This document shows, in pieces, positions 44,327 through 52,636 of a stretch of DNA of 64,000 nucleotides. The notes under the pieces are model-generated. The model worked only from the letters and a program-made list of their open reading frames with translations. It did no database searches and was not told the origin of the DNA. The translations under genes were made by a program, and so were the position numbers. The number at the start of each line of letters is the position of its first letter. The first letter of the stretch is position 1. Source of the stretch: Deltaproteobacteria bacterium (GTDB lineage: Bacteria; Bdellovibrionota; FAC87; UBA2466); NCBI GenBank assembly GCA_016196825.1, contig JACPWY010000054.1, positions 1 through 64,000 on the forward strand. Reading direction: 5' to 3'.

Positions 44327-44935
44327 ATGGGGAAAAAGTGGCGTCTGACCGTGGCAGGGCTGGTGGTTTGGATCGCCGGCATGGCGGTTGGTCAAATTTG
44401 GCTCCGGAAATACGCGCTCACGGCCGGGCCCACGGAGAGAGCCGCCGCCTCATGGCCCAAGCACAGCCAACTGGAGAGGGCCGAAGGCTTCACGGCGATC
44501 CTGTTTCTCCACCCCAAATGCCCTTGCAGCCAGGCGAGCCTTTTAGAGCTCGATAAATTCATGACCCATGCCCCCCGCTCAACGAAAGCCTATGCTGTGT
44601 TCGCAAGGCCAAGCGCCTGGGCGGAGAAGGACGTGAAAGGCTCTCTGTGGAAACAGGCCACCGCCTTTCCGAGGGTTGTGCCCGTTATCGATGAGAAAAA
44701 ACGAGAAGCGGCCCAGTTTGGCGCCTTGACGTCGGGCCATTTCTTTCTTTATCGACCTGACGGCGTATTGGCGTTTCAAGGGGGCATCACCGGCTCCCGA
44801 GGTGACGTGAGTGATAATCCTGGTTTATCCTCGGCACTCGCGCTGGTTAACCACGGCCGAGTTGAGTTGAGAGAGACGCGCGTGTTTGGTTGTGCCCTAT
44901 ATGACAAGAGCGGATCAATTTTTTCGGCAGGATAA
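44327..44935 (+). CDS. RedB-like thioredoxin-fold membrane protein
   Basis: The 202-residue protein has an N-terminal TM helix (GLVVWIAGMAVGQIWL) and a thioredoxin-like domain with ILFLHPKCPCSQASLLEL (CxC in place of CxxC), PRVVPVIDEKKREAAQFGA and SGHFFLYRPDGVLAFQGGITGSRGDV, ending FGCALYD. This matches RedB-family proteins, which are usually encoded immediately before a membrane sensor protein, as here. Function is unknown; a redox role is suggested by the cysteines. It overlaps the following kinase gene by 35 bp. Confidence 0.7.
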   Translation: MGKKWRLTVAGLVVWIAGMAVGQIWLRKYALTAGPTERAAASWPKHSQLERAEGFTAILFLHPKCPCSQASLLELDKFMTHAPRSTKAYAVFARPSAWAEKDVKGSLWKQATAFPRVVPVIDEKKREAAQFGALTSGHFFLYRPDGVLAFQGGITGSRGDVSDNPGLSSALALVNHGRVELRETRVFGCALYDKSGSIFSAG

Positions 44936-46310
44936 GGAGGCGATCCATCGGCACACGGACCGAATGTTCGCATGTCTCCTTTTCCTCCAATACATCGCGG
45001 GCATCGCCGCCGCTTTTTTTATTTCCCCGCAAACCTGGAGTGGATCTCAATCGAGCGTTCACTTTCACGTTTGGGCGGCTACGATTCTGGGAGCTGTCAT
45101 TGTCTCTGCTCCCATTGCCCTGGCCTATTTCATTCCAGGTCAGACCCTCACGCGCCATGTGATCGCGGTCGCCCAAATGCTCGACTCAGCCCTACTGATT
45201 CATCTTTCCGGCGGACGGATCGAAACCCATTTCCACGTCTTTGGATCCTTGGCATTTCTGGGGTTTTATAGAGACAGTTGGGTTCTCGTTTCGGCGTCAA
45301 TTGTGGTGGCCGTAGACCACTTTCTGAGGGGGATCTATTGGCCGCAATCGGTCTACGGCGTCCTAAACCCGTCGACCTGGAGATGGATTGAACACACCGG
45401 CTGGGTTCTCTTCGAAGATTTTTTTATCGCTTTGGGCACTCAGCACAGTTTGCGGGAAATGAAAGAGATAGCCGATCGACGCGCTGACCTTGAGGCCGTG
45501 GCCCAGGAACGAGCCGAGAATATCGTTCGTCTCAAAGAGACACAATCGCAACTCCAGCATTCCCTGGAAATCAGAGACAGCTTTCTGTCATTGTGCGGTC
45601 GTGAGTTGAAATCACCGCTGACCACTCTGAAACTGTTCGCTGAATTGGCGCAGAGAACAATCGAAAAAAGTCCCAGCATCGATAAGGCGAAGCAGTTTAT
45701 TGAGCAATCGCAAATCCACATCACGCGCCTCCATCAGCTGGTTGACGTCATTCTCGAGGTCACCCGCATTCGCGCCGGACTCCTCACTCTCATGCGGGAG
45801 AAATGCGAATTGAATGATCTCATCCAGAACACGGTCTTGCGTTATCGCCATATCGCGCTCAACTCGGGTTGCTCGATTGCAATCGAAAGCACCGAGATCA
45901 TTCACGGGTGGTGCGACCGAGCACGCTTGGACCAGGTGGTGGGACACCTGCTCAGCAACGCCATTAAGTATGGCGCCTTTCACCCCATCACCATTTCCCT
46001 GAGCGCAGAGGGGGTCTCGGCAAAGATTGCCATTCGGGACCAGGGCATGGGCATTTCCAACGAACTTCGCCCACGACTCTTTGATGGGTACGGGGACCTC
46101 AACCGCTCCACGGTGGCTACTGGCTTCGGGCTCGGCCTCTATGTCTCCAAGCAAATCGTGGAAAAACACGGTGGAACTCTCACCGTGGAGTCAGAGCTCG
46201 GAAAGGGATCGGTGTTTGTAGTTCAACTGCCCCTTCACTCAGAAGACCGGGTCCCCAACCCACCGATTCGTGAAGCAAAACCCGTTGGTTTTGAGGCGGG
46301 CCATCAATAA
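44901..46310 (+). CDS. Histidine-kinase-like membrane protein lacking the phospho-acceptor His
   Basis: About 469 residues. The N-terminal membrane sensor has about five TM segments and the RIETHFHVFGSLAFLGFYRD and VVAVDHFLRGIYWPQSVYG motifs found in sensors paired with RedB-like proteins. A coiled coil leads to the HisKA region RDSFLSLCGRELKSPLTTL. Here Arg (about R234, codon CGT) replaces the His of the usual SHELKTPL. The ATPase domain appears intact: VVGHLLSNAIKYG, IRDQGMGIS and GFGLGLYVSKQIVEKHGG. It cannot autophosphorylate in the normal way; a receptor or allosteric pseudokinase role is inferred. It overlaps the RedB-like gene. Confidence 0.8.
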   Translation: MTRADQFFRQDKEAIHRHTDRMFACLLFLQYIAGIAAAFFISPQTWSGSQSSVHFHVWAATILGAVIVSAPIALAYFIPGQTLTRHVIAVAQMLDSALLIHLSGGRIETHFHVFGSLAFLGFYRDSWVLVSASIVVAVDHFLRGIYWPQSVYGVLNPSTWRWIEHTGWVLFEDFFIALGTQHSLREMKEIADRRADLEAVAQERAENIVRLKETQSQLQHSLEIRDSFLSLCGRELKSPLTTLKLFAELAQRTIEKSPSIDKAKQFIEQSQIHITRLHQLVDVILEVTRIRAGLLTLMREKCELNDLIQNTVLRYRHIALNSGCSIAIESTEIIHGWCDRARLDQVVGHLLSNAIKYGAFHPITISLSAEGVSAKIAIRDQGMGISNELRPRLFDGYGDLNRSTVATGFGLGLYVSKQIVEKHGGTLTVESELGKGSVFVVQLPLHSEDRVPNPPIREAKPVGFEAGHQ

Positions 46311-46402
46311 AAGCCGGTGTCTATGTCCGACATCGTTTTTATCTATTGGTGGGCGTAGCTCTTTCCGCCGTAACCTGAATTAAACGTTGGAAAGGACTTC
46401 TC

Positions 46403-46897
46403 ATGAAAACCATTCTGCTCGTCTGGCTTCTTCTGTCCTGCAATGGCCACGCGTCCACGTCGGCTACCTGCTACCTGGCCAGTTCCGTCGGCGCGTTCAT
46501 CAGAACTTACCAGTCCGAAGACAAATTCTCTGTGACCTTTCGCGGCAACGATATCTTTCTTTACGACCTTTACCTAAGCGATCGGCTCCGAAACGTTGGG
46601 CTGCTCAACGCCGGCGAGATCATTCGACAAATCGAGATTAAGGGCACCATCAAAAAAACTTGCCCGTTTCCCTCGGATGAACCTTTCAATTATTCGTGTG
46701 GCATAACCGATCCAGCCCTGCGCATCATGGTTTTTGTAGCGGGCCGCCCCGAGCCTCTGCGCCTCCTCGAAATTCCAGTGCAAGAGTCGCAAGTCTTTCA
46801 AGAAAAGGGACCCGACACGCAGGGCATTGGCATGGTCTTCCATTACCAAGGACAATCCCTCCGCTTCAGTGATGGGCTGATCCACTGCCAACGCTAG
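46403..46897 (+). CDS. Small exported protein of unknown function
   Basis: The 164-residue product has a signal peptide (MKTILLVWLLLSCNGHAS); GCNG-like lipidation is doubtful because the Cys is early in LLSCNG. Mature domain is beta-rich with Cys in ATCYLA, KKTCPFP, YSCGI and the last residues IHCQR, suggesting two disulfides. SD GGAAAGGA lies upstream of ATG 46403. No family recognised. Confidence 0.6.
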   Translation: MKTILLVWLLLSCNGHASTSATCYLASSVGAFIRTYQSEDKFSVTFRGNDIFLYDLYLSDRLRNVGLLNAGEIIRQIEIKGTIKKTCPFPSDEPFNYSCGITDPALRIMVFVAGRPEPLRLLEIPVQESQVFQEKGPDTQGIGMVFHYQGQSLRFSDGLIHCQR

Positions 46898-46929
46898 ATC
46901 TTTCAATTGGCCGTTTCCAACCTATCCCG

Positions 46930-47661
46930 TCATTTGTGAGTTTGTGAGGGTTTCGCGGGCGGTGGTTGAACTTGGTGCTTCTGAGGGGCGGTTGGGGTTT
47001 GAAGTTCACTCCAGGCGGCCTGTGATGAGATATCGGTTCGGAGTGAGAGGGCCTTCAAAAATAACACATCGTCGTCCGTTGGTTCACCCGGGGATGCAGT
47101 TGTCACTTGATTCATCACCGATCGGGCGCTGGGGAACTTGCCAACCGGCGCGCACGACAACTCCGCGTGGAGATCACCCAATTGAGCACAGAGGCCCCAA
47201 AGATGGCCGGCCGCATGAAGAAAGCCCTTGGCGCGCAGTTCGGGGGAGTTTTCACAGTTGAGAAAGCTTCCGCCGATGGGAGCTTGATAGCTGTCCCTGA
47301 TTTTTACCACCGTCGATACCCTGCCGCCTTTGCAAAGGTGGTGTTTCCCGTCGGTTGTCATCACGATGTTTGGCGAATTGACCAGCTTCGCATTGTCGCA
47401 GGACTCTTCAATCTTGATCGCATCATCGCGTTTTAAGATCTTGGCCCAAATCAAGATAGACTTCTTCAGGAGGTCCGCGTCAGCCTTGTTTTGGGAGCAG
47501 ATATAGAGCGTGGAGTTGGGTTTGAGGGAAATGAGGCAATGGTTAAGCTCGGAAAGGCGTGCGAAATGGCCACGGTTTTGGATCGGTTGGTTGGGCGAGT
47601 TGATCGCCTTTGCCACCGGGTTCAAGGAAAGGATTACGATCCAGTAATGAACGAGCTTCAA
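46930..47661 (-). CDS. Exported protein resembling a metallopeptidase with HAAGH in place of HExGH
   Basis: The 243-residue protein has a signal peptide (MKLVHYWIVILSLNPVAKA). KGFLHAAGHLWGLCAQLGD closely follows the zinc helix of metzincin-like peptidases (HELGHxxGLCD) but has Ala instead of the catalytic Glu (codon GCG, one base from GAG). A later SARSVMNQV, then DDDVLFLKAL, resembles the Met-turn region. It is probably an inactive homologue. It sits 2 bp after the Cys-rich gene at 47664-48878 and may share its transcript. Confidence 0.6.
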   Translation of the reverse strand: MKLVHYWIVILSLNPVAKAINSPNQPIQNRGHFARLSELNHCLISLKPNSTLYICSQNKADADLLKKSILIWAKILKRDDAIKIEESCDNAKLVNSPNIVMTTDGKHHLCKGGRVSTVVKIRDSYQAPIGGSFLNCENSPELRAKGFLHAAGHLWGLCAQLGDLHAELSCAPVGKFPSARSVMNQVTTASPGEPTDDDVLFLKALSLRTDISSQAAWSELQTPTAPQKHQVQPPPAKPSQTHK

Positions 47662-47663
47662 AA

Positions 47664-48878
47664 TTACCCCCCTCCACAGAAAGAAGGGGGACCCGTGTGA
47701 ATCTCTTCAATGTGCGCGTGTTCATGCCCATAGAATATGGGGCACTGAGGAGAGCCACTCGTCCAGCTCGAGCAGACCCTATCGTTATCGAAACACCTCT
47801 TATCGCACTCATTGGCCCAGGTCTGCCTTGCGGCCATACTCGCATAATATGCATTGGGGGAGCATCCCACGCACGCCCTGTCGTCTGCGCCCTCCAAGGG
47901 TTGAGGATTAGTCGACGCATCCCTCAGAGACCTCGCGCATACATCGAATGTTTGTCCTGCATAGAATCCCGCCATACAAGCGTCCGAGCAGAGTCGCCGG
48001 GCCTGTGTGCACCCGATAGAGCTGCAGGAAGAACAGGCCGAGGACTTCTCATATTTCATCACTACGCTTACCGCGGTGGCAGCGACGCTACCTAAAAACG
48101 AAGTGCTTGCGACCGTTGCTGCTGTCGCACAGGTAACACCCGCGTGCCACGTGTGATACAGCCATTCCCCAACCTCGGCGGCGTGGGAAATATTTTCGAT
48201 AACATGAACGGTAGCCTCGCCCATTGTGTGGTGGTTGGCTTCCTCTACACAGTGGGCAACACTCTGCCAAATGTCATTAGCTGCCGCCATGAACCGCTGC
48301 ATTCGGTTGAAGTGAGTGGAGACTGAGTAACCGCCCCTCATAGCACTCATGCAGGACCCAGCTTTGGCGCCATTTGGGGGCGCTGCCCCTTCTCTGCAAA
48401 CTGGGGATGCGGTTGTGGAGCAAGAGCGGCTCGGGGGTTGGAATGGGACAGGGGGCGGGGGATCTAAACTTGGACTTGGGTTTGGAGCTGGAGCCTCGTT
48501 TAGAGCTGGAGCCTCGTTTGGAGCTGGAGCTCCCGAAAGATTTTCCTCAGTCATTGAGGCTTGAAAACCAGACAATATGGCTGGGACGACCGCGGCCGGG
48601 AGGGGCGGACCTTGCGTGGCGAAGGAGGTGGTAGAATCGGGGACCGTTGTTGTTTCCGCCGAAAGCGAATCATCGGGTAGAGTGATTCCCACCTGTTGAC
48701 CATCAGTCGACGCGTTAACGTTGTCGATGGCGGCTTGCGTTATGGTATCCGCAACGCTACTTGTGGCGGCCCCGGTGTTCTCGGCAGATGGATCCTCGCC
48801 ACGCAGAGCTGGGCAATTCAGGACATAAACGATGGTAATTGCGTAAACCCAGGCAAGGCCGTGAAAAGGAGTTTTCAT
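47664..48878 (-). CDS. Exported Cys-rich protein with Pro/Ala repeats
   Basis: A 404-residue protein with a signal peptide (about 1-27). An acidic Ser/Thr-rich region contains the imperfect repeat APAPNEAPALNEAPAPN and a PPPP stretch (about 120-150). The C-terminal 250 residues carry about 20 Cys, in pairs such as ACSSCSSIGC, RRLCSDACM and ECDKRCFDNDRVC, plus His-rich YGHEHAHIEEIH near the end. It looks like a disulfide-stabilised, possibly metal-binding surface protein. No family recognised. It overlaps the upstream lipoprotein gene by 1 bp. Confidence 0.6.
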   Translation of the reverse strand: MKTPFHGLAWVYAITIVYVLNCPALRGEDPSAENTGAATSSVADTITQAAIDNVNASTDGQQVGITLPDDSLSAETTTVPDSTTSFATQGPPLPAAVVPAILSGFQASMTEENLSGAPAPNEAPALNEAPAPNPSPSLDPPPPVPFQPPSRSCSTTASPVCREGAAPPNGAKAGSCMSAMRGGYSVSTHFNRMQRFMAAANDIWQSVAHCVEEANHHTMGEATVHVIENISHAAEVGEWLYHTWHAGVTCATAATVASTSFLGSVAATAVSVVMKYEKSSACSSCSSIGCTQARRLCSDACMAGFYAGQTFDVCARSLRDASTNPQPLEGADDRACVGCSPNAYYASMAARQTWANECDKRCFDNDRVCSSWTSGSPQCPIFYGHEHAHIEEIHTGPPSFCGGG

Positions 48879-49231
48879 TAATTAGTCACGAATTTGTTTT
48901 CTTGTTGATTCCAGCAGGCTGCCAAAGCAACTATCGGGGTACCTTGCTGAAATGCCTTCACCAGCAGACACGAGTTTTCAGGACACGAAGTAGGAATGGA
49001 TTTGATGGCCGAAAGTCTGGGAAGGGTGCAATAGTCTTCGGGGCTACTGCCGACTCCCGGGATGTTCTTGCACAGAAGACTCTTTGGAGCGGGGCACCGA
49101 TAGGATTCCGCAGCTTTTATCCGAGAAGCGAGAGCGGAATCGTGAGCGCCAACATTATTTTGTGTGCAGGAAACTAGACACAGACTCGCCGCAACGACAA
49201 AAAATATCCACCCCGCGCTTGGGTTCTTCAT
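48878..49231 (-). CDS. Small lipoprotein
   Basis: A 117-residue product with lipoprotein signal peptide and lipobox LVSC (Cys22). Six Cys follow in the mature part (RCPAPKSLLCKN, YCTLP, TSCPENSCL, AACWNQ). AGGTGC precedes the ATG. The leader contains TGAACACCCGATAA, a 14-mer also found upstream of the subtilase gene. It heads a three-gene set with the 47664 and 46930 genes. Function unknown. Confidence 0.6.
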   Translation of the reverse strand: MKNPSAGWIFFVVAASLCLVSCTQNNVGAHDSALASRIKAAESYRCPAPKSLLCKNIPGVGSSPEDYCTLPRLSAIKSIPTSCPENSCLLVKAFQQGTPIVALAACWNQQENKFVTN

Positions 49232-49237
49232 GCACCT

Positions 49238-49251
49238 TTATCGGGTGTTCA
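49238..49251 (-). promoter_or_regulatory. Shared 14-mer in the lipoprotein leader (copy 1)
   Basis: TGAACACCCGATAA on the minus strand, 7 nt before the ATG of the lipoprotein gene. It is identical to 55313-55326 and followed in both by an AGG/CGG-TGC/CGC-AT context. Possible RNA or protein binding site. Confidence 0.35.
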
Positions 49252-49318
49252 AGAGCGAACCTTTACCTCAAGACTCACCCTCAAAACGTGAAGGTTGCCT
49301 TTAGGCCGTTGGTGACTA

Positions 49319-49414
49319 AGAGCGCGTGGCAGAATTATCTCCTACTCGCTCGGCTGAAATGTCCGAGCCCTTCGTCCTCCGCGCTCACCTCCTCGACGTC
49401 CTGCCACGCGCTCT
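49319..49414. repeat. 96-bp hairpin element (copy 4, inverted, short form)
   Basis: Perfect 14-bp terminal inverted repeats AGAGCGCGTGGCAG (49319-49332) and its complement (49401-49414). On the minus strand the inside reads GTCGAGGAGGTGAGCGCGG and then AGGACGAAGGGCTCGGACATTT...GCGAGTAGG, nearly the same as the fragment at 9240-9303. An inner stem GCTCGG/CCGAGC is present. The termini differ from the other elements. Confidence 0.75.
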
Positions 49415-49453
49415 AAATCTTTCCATGTTTTCAAGAATTTCAGGGGAAATACC

Positions 49454-49459
49454 GATAAT
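49454..49459 (+). promoter_or_regulatory. Possible -10 box of the FHA-TPR gene (leaderless mRNA)
   Basis: GATAAT lies 6 nt before ATG 49466 and no Shine-Dalgarno is visible; TTCAAG about 18 nt upstream is a weak -35 candidate. Confidence 0.35.
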
Positions 49460-49465
49460 GGACCG

Positions 49466-51019
49466 ATGGAGTCTCAGGCACAACTTCAGCCTCGTTTGGT
49501 CATCATTGAGGGGAATGAGAAGGGGAAGATCCTCATCCTCAAGCCGGGCACCCAGACCGTGGGCCGGTCCAAGGCCGACGTGGTCCTCAATGACCCCCGC
49601 ATCAGCCGCTCGCACGTTTCAATCACCTTCGACGCCGAGCAGGGTACACTCTACTTTTCGGATCTGAATAGCCTCAACGGCACTCAGGTCAACGGAGATG
49701 TAAAACCGTCTGGCCCCCTCAAGGACGGCGACCAGATTCAGCTCGGCGACACTCGACTCGATCTTCAAATTCTCTCCGTCTCACCCGAGGTGACGGCCCA
49801 AAAGCACCTCGCTGAGATGCTAAAGCCCAAGGATGCGCCCGCCCCCGTCGAACCCGACAACGACCACACGATACAGCTGGAGCTTCCCAAACGGGCCGGC
49901 CCCTTGGCCCGACTCCCACGACCCGGCCGGCTCGCTCTCGTCGCCACACTCGCAATCGCCGCCACCCTGCTCGTCCTTTTCACCTTTTCCGGGCCGCGAC
50001 CATCGGAGATGAAGACCCAGCTCGCTCACATCTCCGATCTCATCAGGCAGGAACGCACCGACGAGGCGCTCGCCGAAACGATTCAGCTGTGCGCTCAATA
50101 CCCGAATGATCCCACGCCGCAGTTTCAACTCGGTCTCCTCTACGCCAAGCTCAACAAACTGGAACTCGCAATCGGCGCCTTCCAAAAAGCCCATCAATCT
50201 CCGCAGGCGCCCCACTCCGTCCACGCCAAACTCTTGCGGCTCTATGCGATGGGCGGCGCCAAAGAAGGAGCCACGGCCGAGATGGCCCACATCGACAAGT
50301 TGATCCAGGAGGGACCCTATGACAAAGCGACACTTGTCGATGTCGCGCTGGTCTTTCTTGACCTGAGAGAGATGCTCGGCCAATCACTCGAAAAGTCCTT
50401 CATCCTCGCGAAGGCTCTGCAAAAGGAAGTGGCGCCCCAAGATCCCATTGGCTACAAGCTGGAGGCGCAGATCCTCGCGGTGCAAGGAAAATTCCAAGAG
50501 GCCCTGCCGGCGCTCGCCAAGGCGGCCGAGCTCGCCCCCCAAGACGAGTGGCCGCTCGAAAACACGACCTTTGCCTTTCTCAAGTTAGGCAACAGCGAAG
50601 CCACACTCGCCTCCGCGACAGAGTGGATGAAGAAGCACCCCGCCTCGTCCAAGCCGCTCCTGGTGATGGCCTATCTCAAAATGAACTCCGGCAACTCGCT
50701 CGACGCTCTTCCCTTCGCTCAGAAAATCGTCCAGATGCAGGGCGCCAAGAAGACCGATCCGCTCTACCCCGAGGCCCTTTCATTGATGGGCCAGATTTAC
50801 GCCAAGGCCGGCCAAACGGCCGAAGCCAGCGCCTCTCTCACAGAGTCATGCACCCTGGGTTACCAGCCCGCATGCGAATACCAAAAGACATTGGGTGGAT
50901 TTCAGACTCCGAGAGAGAACTCGGGAAAAGCAGACACAAGTTCCAGTCCGTTACCCACAACGAGCGCAACACAGACACCAACGGCCATCCCCGCTACAAC
51001 ACAATCCAAGACACCTTAG
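49466..51019 (+). CDS. FHA-domain membrane protein with TPR-like repeats
   Basis: A 517-residue protein. FHA domain at about 10-105 (KPGTQTVGRSKADVVLNDPRIS, then RSHVSITF and LNSLNGTQVNG), which binds phosphothreonine. One TM helix follows (LALVATLAIAATLLVLFTF, about 157-176), then about 280 residues of TPR-like helical repeats (TPQFQLGLLYAKLNKLELAI; EALSLMGQIYAKAGQTAEAS) and a Ser/Thr/Pro tail. The FHA faces the cytoplasm and the TPR the periplasm. A partner Ser/Thr kinase is not in the window. Confidence 0.85.
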   Translation: MESQAQLQPRLVIIEGNEKGKILILKPGTQTVGRSKADVVLNDPRISRSHVSITFDAEQGTLYFSDLNSLNGTQVNGDVKPSGPLKDGDQIQLGDTRLDLQILSVSPEVTAQKHLAEMLKPKDAPAPVEPDNDHTIQLELPKRAGPLARLPRPGRLALVATLAIAATLLVLFTFSGPRPSEMKTQLAHISDLIRQERTDEALAETIQLCAQYPNDPTPQFQLGLLYAKLNKLELAIGAFQKAHQSPQAPHSVHAKLLRLYAMGGAKEGATAEMAHIDKLIQEGPYDKATLVDVALVFLDLREMLGQSLEKSFILAKALQKEVAPQDPIGYKLEAQILAVQGKFQEALPALAKAAELAPQDEWPLENTTFAFLKLGNSEATLASATEWMKKHPASSKPLLVMAYLKMNSGNSLDALPFAQKIVQMQGAKKTDPLYPEALSLMGQIYAKAGQTAEASASLTESCTLGYQPACEYQKTLGGFQTPRENSGKADTSSSPLPTTSATQTPTAIPATTQSKTP

Positions 51020-51078
51020 AATTCAGCCTTCCACGTCCGCGTCAACGCAGACGTGAACGTGAACCTATCCGTCAACGC

Positions 51079-51471
51079 TCATTTCCCAATCGGTTCCTGC
51101 ATCATCACGCGGACCTTGTAGCTCGCCGTCGATTTGTAGCTCGTCTGGTCGCCCTCTTTGCTCATGATGGGCTGACCACAGTTTACGGAGATCACCCGAT
51201 TCTCCTTGTTCATTTCCCGAAAATTCTTGATCCATTCGGAACAGGCGGCCTTCCAATTCGAAAGGGCCTTCGTCTTGTCGTACTCGGGCCCGGCAAAAAC
51301 ATCCTCATGACCATCGATGATTTCATAACGCGTACAATCCTTCCGGGCGCTCCCCTTCTGGATCGTGATATTCGTTTCCTCACTGGTCGACGGGATATCC
51401 TCCACCTTCACCGAGCTCTTTTCCGCTAATGCCATCACCGAAATCAAAAGCCAAATCGATACAAATCTCAT
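51079..51471 (-). CDS. Small exported protein of unknown function
   Basis: A 130-residue product with a signal peptide (MRFVSIWLLISVMALA). The mature part has three Cys (KDCTRYEI, AACSEWIK, VNCGQPIM) and ends in a short beta stretch (YKVRVMMQEPIGK). A GGAGG-type SD precedes the start. It is convergent with the FHA-TPR gene; the 60-bp gap holds a GTGAACGTGAACCT motif related to the repeat at 29682. No family recognised. Confidence 0.6.
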   Translation of the reverse strand: MRFVSIWLLISVMALAEKSSVKVEDIPSTSEETNITIQKGSARKDCTRYEIIDGHEDVFAGPEYDKTKALSNWKAACSEWIKNFREMNKENRVISVNCGQPIMSKEGDQTSYKSTASYKVRVMMQEPIGK

Positions 51472-51506
51472 AACAACCTCCAGGGATCTATTCAGGCGAG
51501 AGACTA

Positions 51507-52508
51507 CTACCCTGCCTTCTTAATCGCAAAACCCGGCGCGCAGGGGTCGGTCCCCTTGGCCACTTCGACGTCTTGCTTGGTGGGGATCCTCTTCTCGAAG
51601 TAGCGGAAGATGGTGGGATCAAACTTTCCAGGAGACATCTTGAGCATGACATCAAGGGCCAGATCCGCCGTCATGGCCTCTTTGTACGATCGTTTCGTCG
51701 TGAGAGCGTCAAAGACATCCGCGATCGCCGCAATTCGGCTCAACTGCGATATGTTTTCCTCTGTCAGGCCCCGCGGATAGCCGGTGCCATCGAGATGTTC
51801 ATGATGCTCATGCACCACCCGCTTCGCCTCCTCGGAGACGTTAGCCACACCCTTCAGAAGCTCGATGCCATGGCTAGGGTGCCGCTTCATCTCAGCCCAT
51901 TCGCTCTCGTCAAGCTTGCCAGGTTTATTGATGATCTTGTCGTCGACCATTTTCTTTCCGAGGTCGTGGAGAAGCCCCCCGAGCCCGGCTGTCATCAACA
52001 GGTTCTTATCGTCCCCCACCACACGCTTGGCGATGCTGATCGAATACACCGACACATTCACGCAGTGGTTGTAGGTGTAGTAGTCATGGTTCGACAAGCC
52101 CATCAACCGCACGGCCGCCGAGATATCGCTCGATATGAAATTCACCATGTCTTCGACGAGACCCTTGCTGTCCTCAGCCAGGCGCCCGACATTTGGCTGC
52201 GTAAAAAGATCGGTGATGTGATTGAAGGCAGACTCCTTGATGTAGCGCCCACGCTGATCGGCCGAAAGGGTGTCTTGCTGGACCGACTGCTTGAGGAAGG
52301 CCCGGTACTGATCCCGATGCTCCTCGCTGATATAGAAAGCCTTGAGCCCTTTTTGGATAAGCGAGTCGAGGCGATCCAGCGTGAGGACATCCTTTTCCCG
52401 CTTAAAAACGACGTAATTCCCCGCTACCAAGAGAGCGACATCAAAAGGGAGTGGCCGGTCAACCGGGACACTTTGAATGCGAACCGCGAAATAGGATGAA
52501 GCCGACAT
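51507..52508 (-). CDS. HD-GYP domain protein (c-di-GMP phosphodiesterase)
   Basis: A 333-residue protein. The N-terminal part (about 5-70, YFAVRIQSVPVDRPLPFDV) resembles the DUF3391-like region before many HD-GYP domains. The catalytic domain has NHCVNVSVYSISIA, GGLLHDLGKKMVDD (HD pair), HPSHGIELL, VHEHHEHLDGTGYPRGL (the GYP motif) and AAIADVFDALTTKRSYK. All metal ligands seem present, so it should hydrolyse c-di-GMP to GMP. It complements the PilZ receptor at 11408. Confidence 0.92.
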   Translation of the reverse strand: MSASSYFAVRIQSVPVDRPLPFDVALLVAGNYVVFKREKDVLTLDRLDSLIQKGLKAFYISEEHRDQYRAFLKQSVQQDTLSADQRGRYIKESAFNHITDLFTQPNVGRLAEDSKGLVEDMVNFISSDISAAVRLMGLSNHDYYTYNHCVNVSVYSISIAKRVVGDDKNLLMTAGLGGLLHDLGKKMVDDKIINKPGKLDESEWAEMKRHPSHGIELLKGVANVSEEAKRVVHEHHEHLDGTGYPRGLTEENISQLSRIAAIADVFDALTTKRSYKEAMTADLALDVMLKMSPGKFDPTIFRYFEKRIPTKQDVEVAKGTDPCAPGFAIKKAG

Positions 52509-52636
52509 ACTCCCCCGCGAACTCTCTGATTCTTTTTCGGCATTTTTGACCCAGCGCTTTAGCGGAAAACGCCTTGGGTCAGTGGGTCGCCGTGCAGAAT
52601 TTGATGTTGAGAGGGGAGTGACCCCCCGATCGCGAT

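Noticed and set aside
47610-48095. 161-codon plus-strand frame
   Set aside because: Antisense to the Cys-rich exported protein, whose signal peptide and Cys pattern favour the minus strand.
52547-52581. TGACCCA...TGGGTCA inverted repeat as terminator
   Set aside because: Stem is short and broken by a long loop, and neither strand has a following T-tract; kept only as a note.
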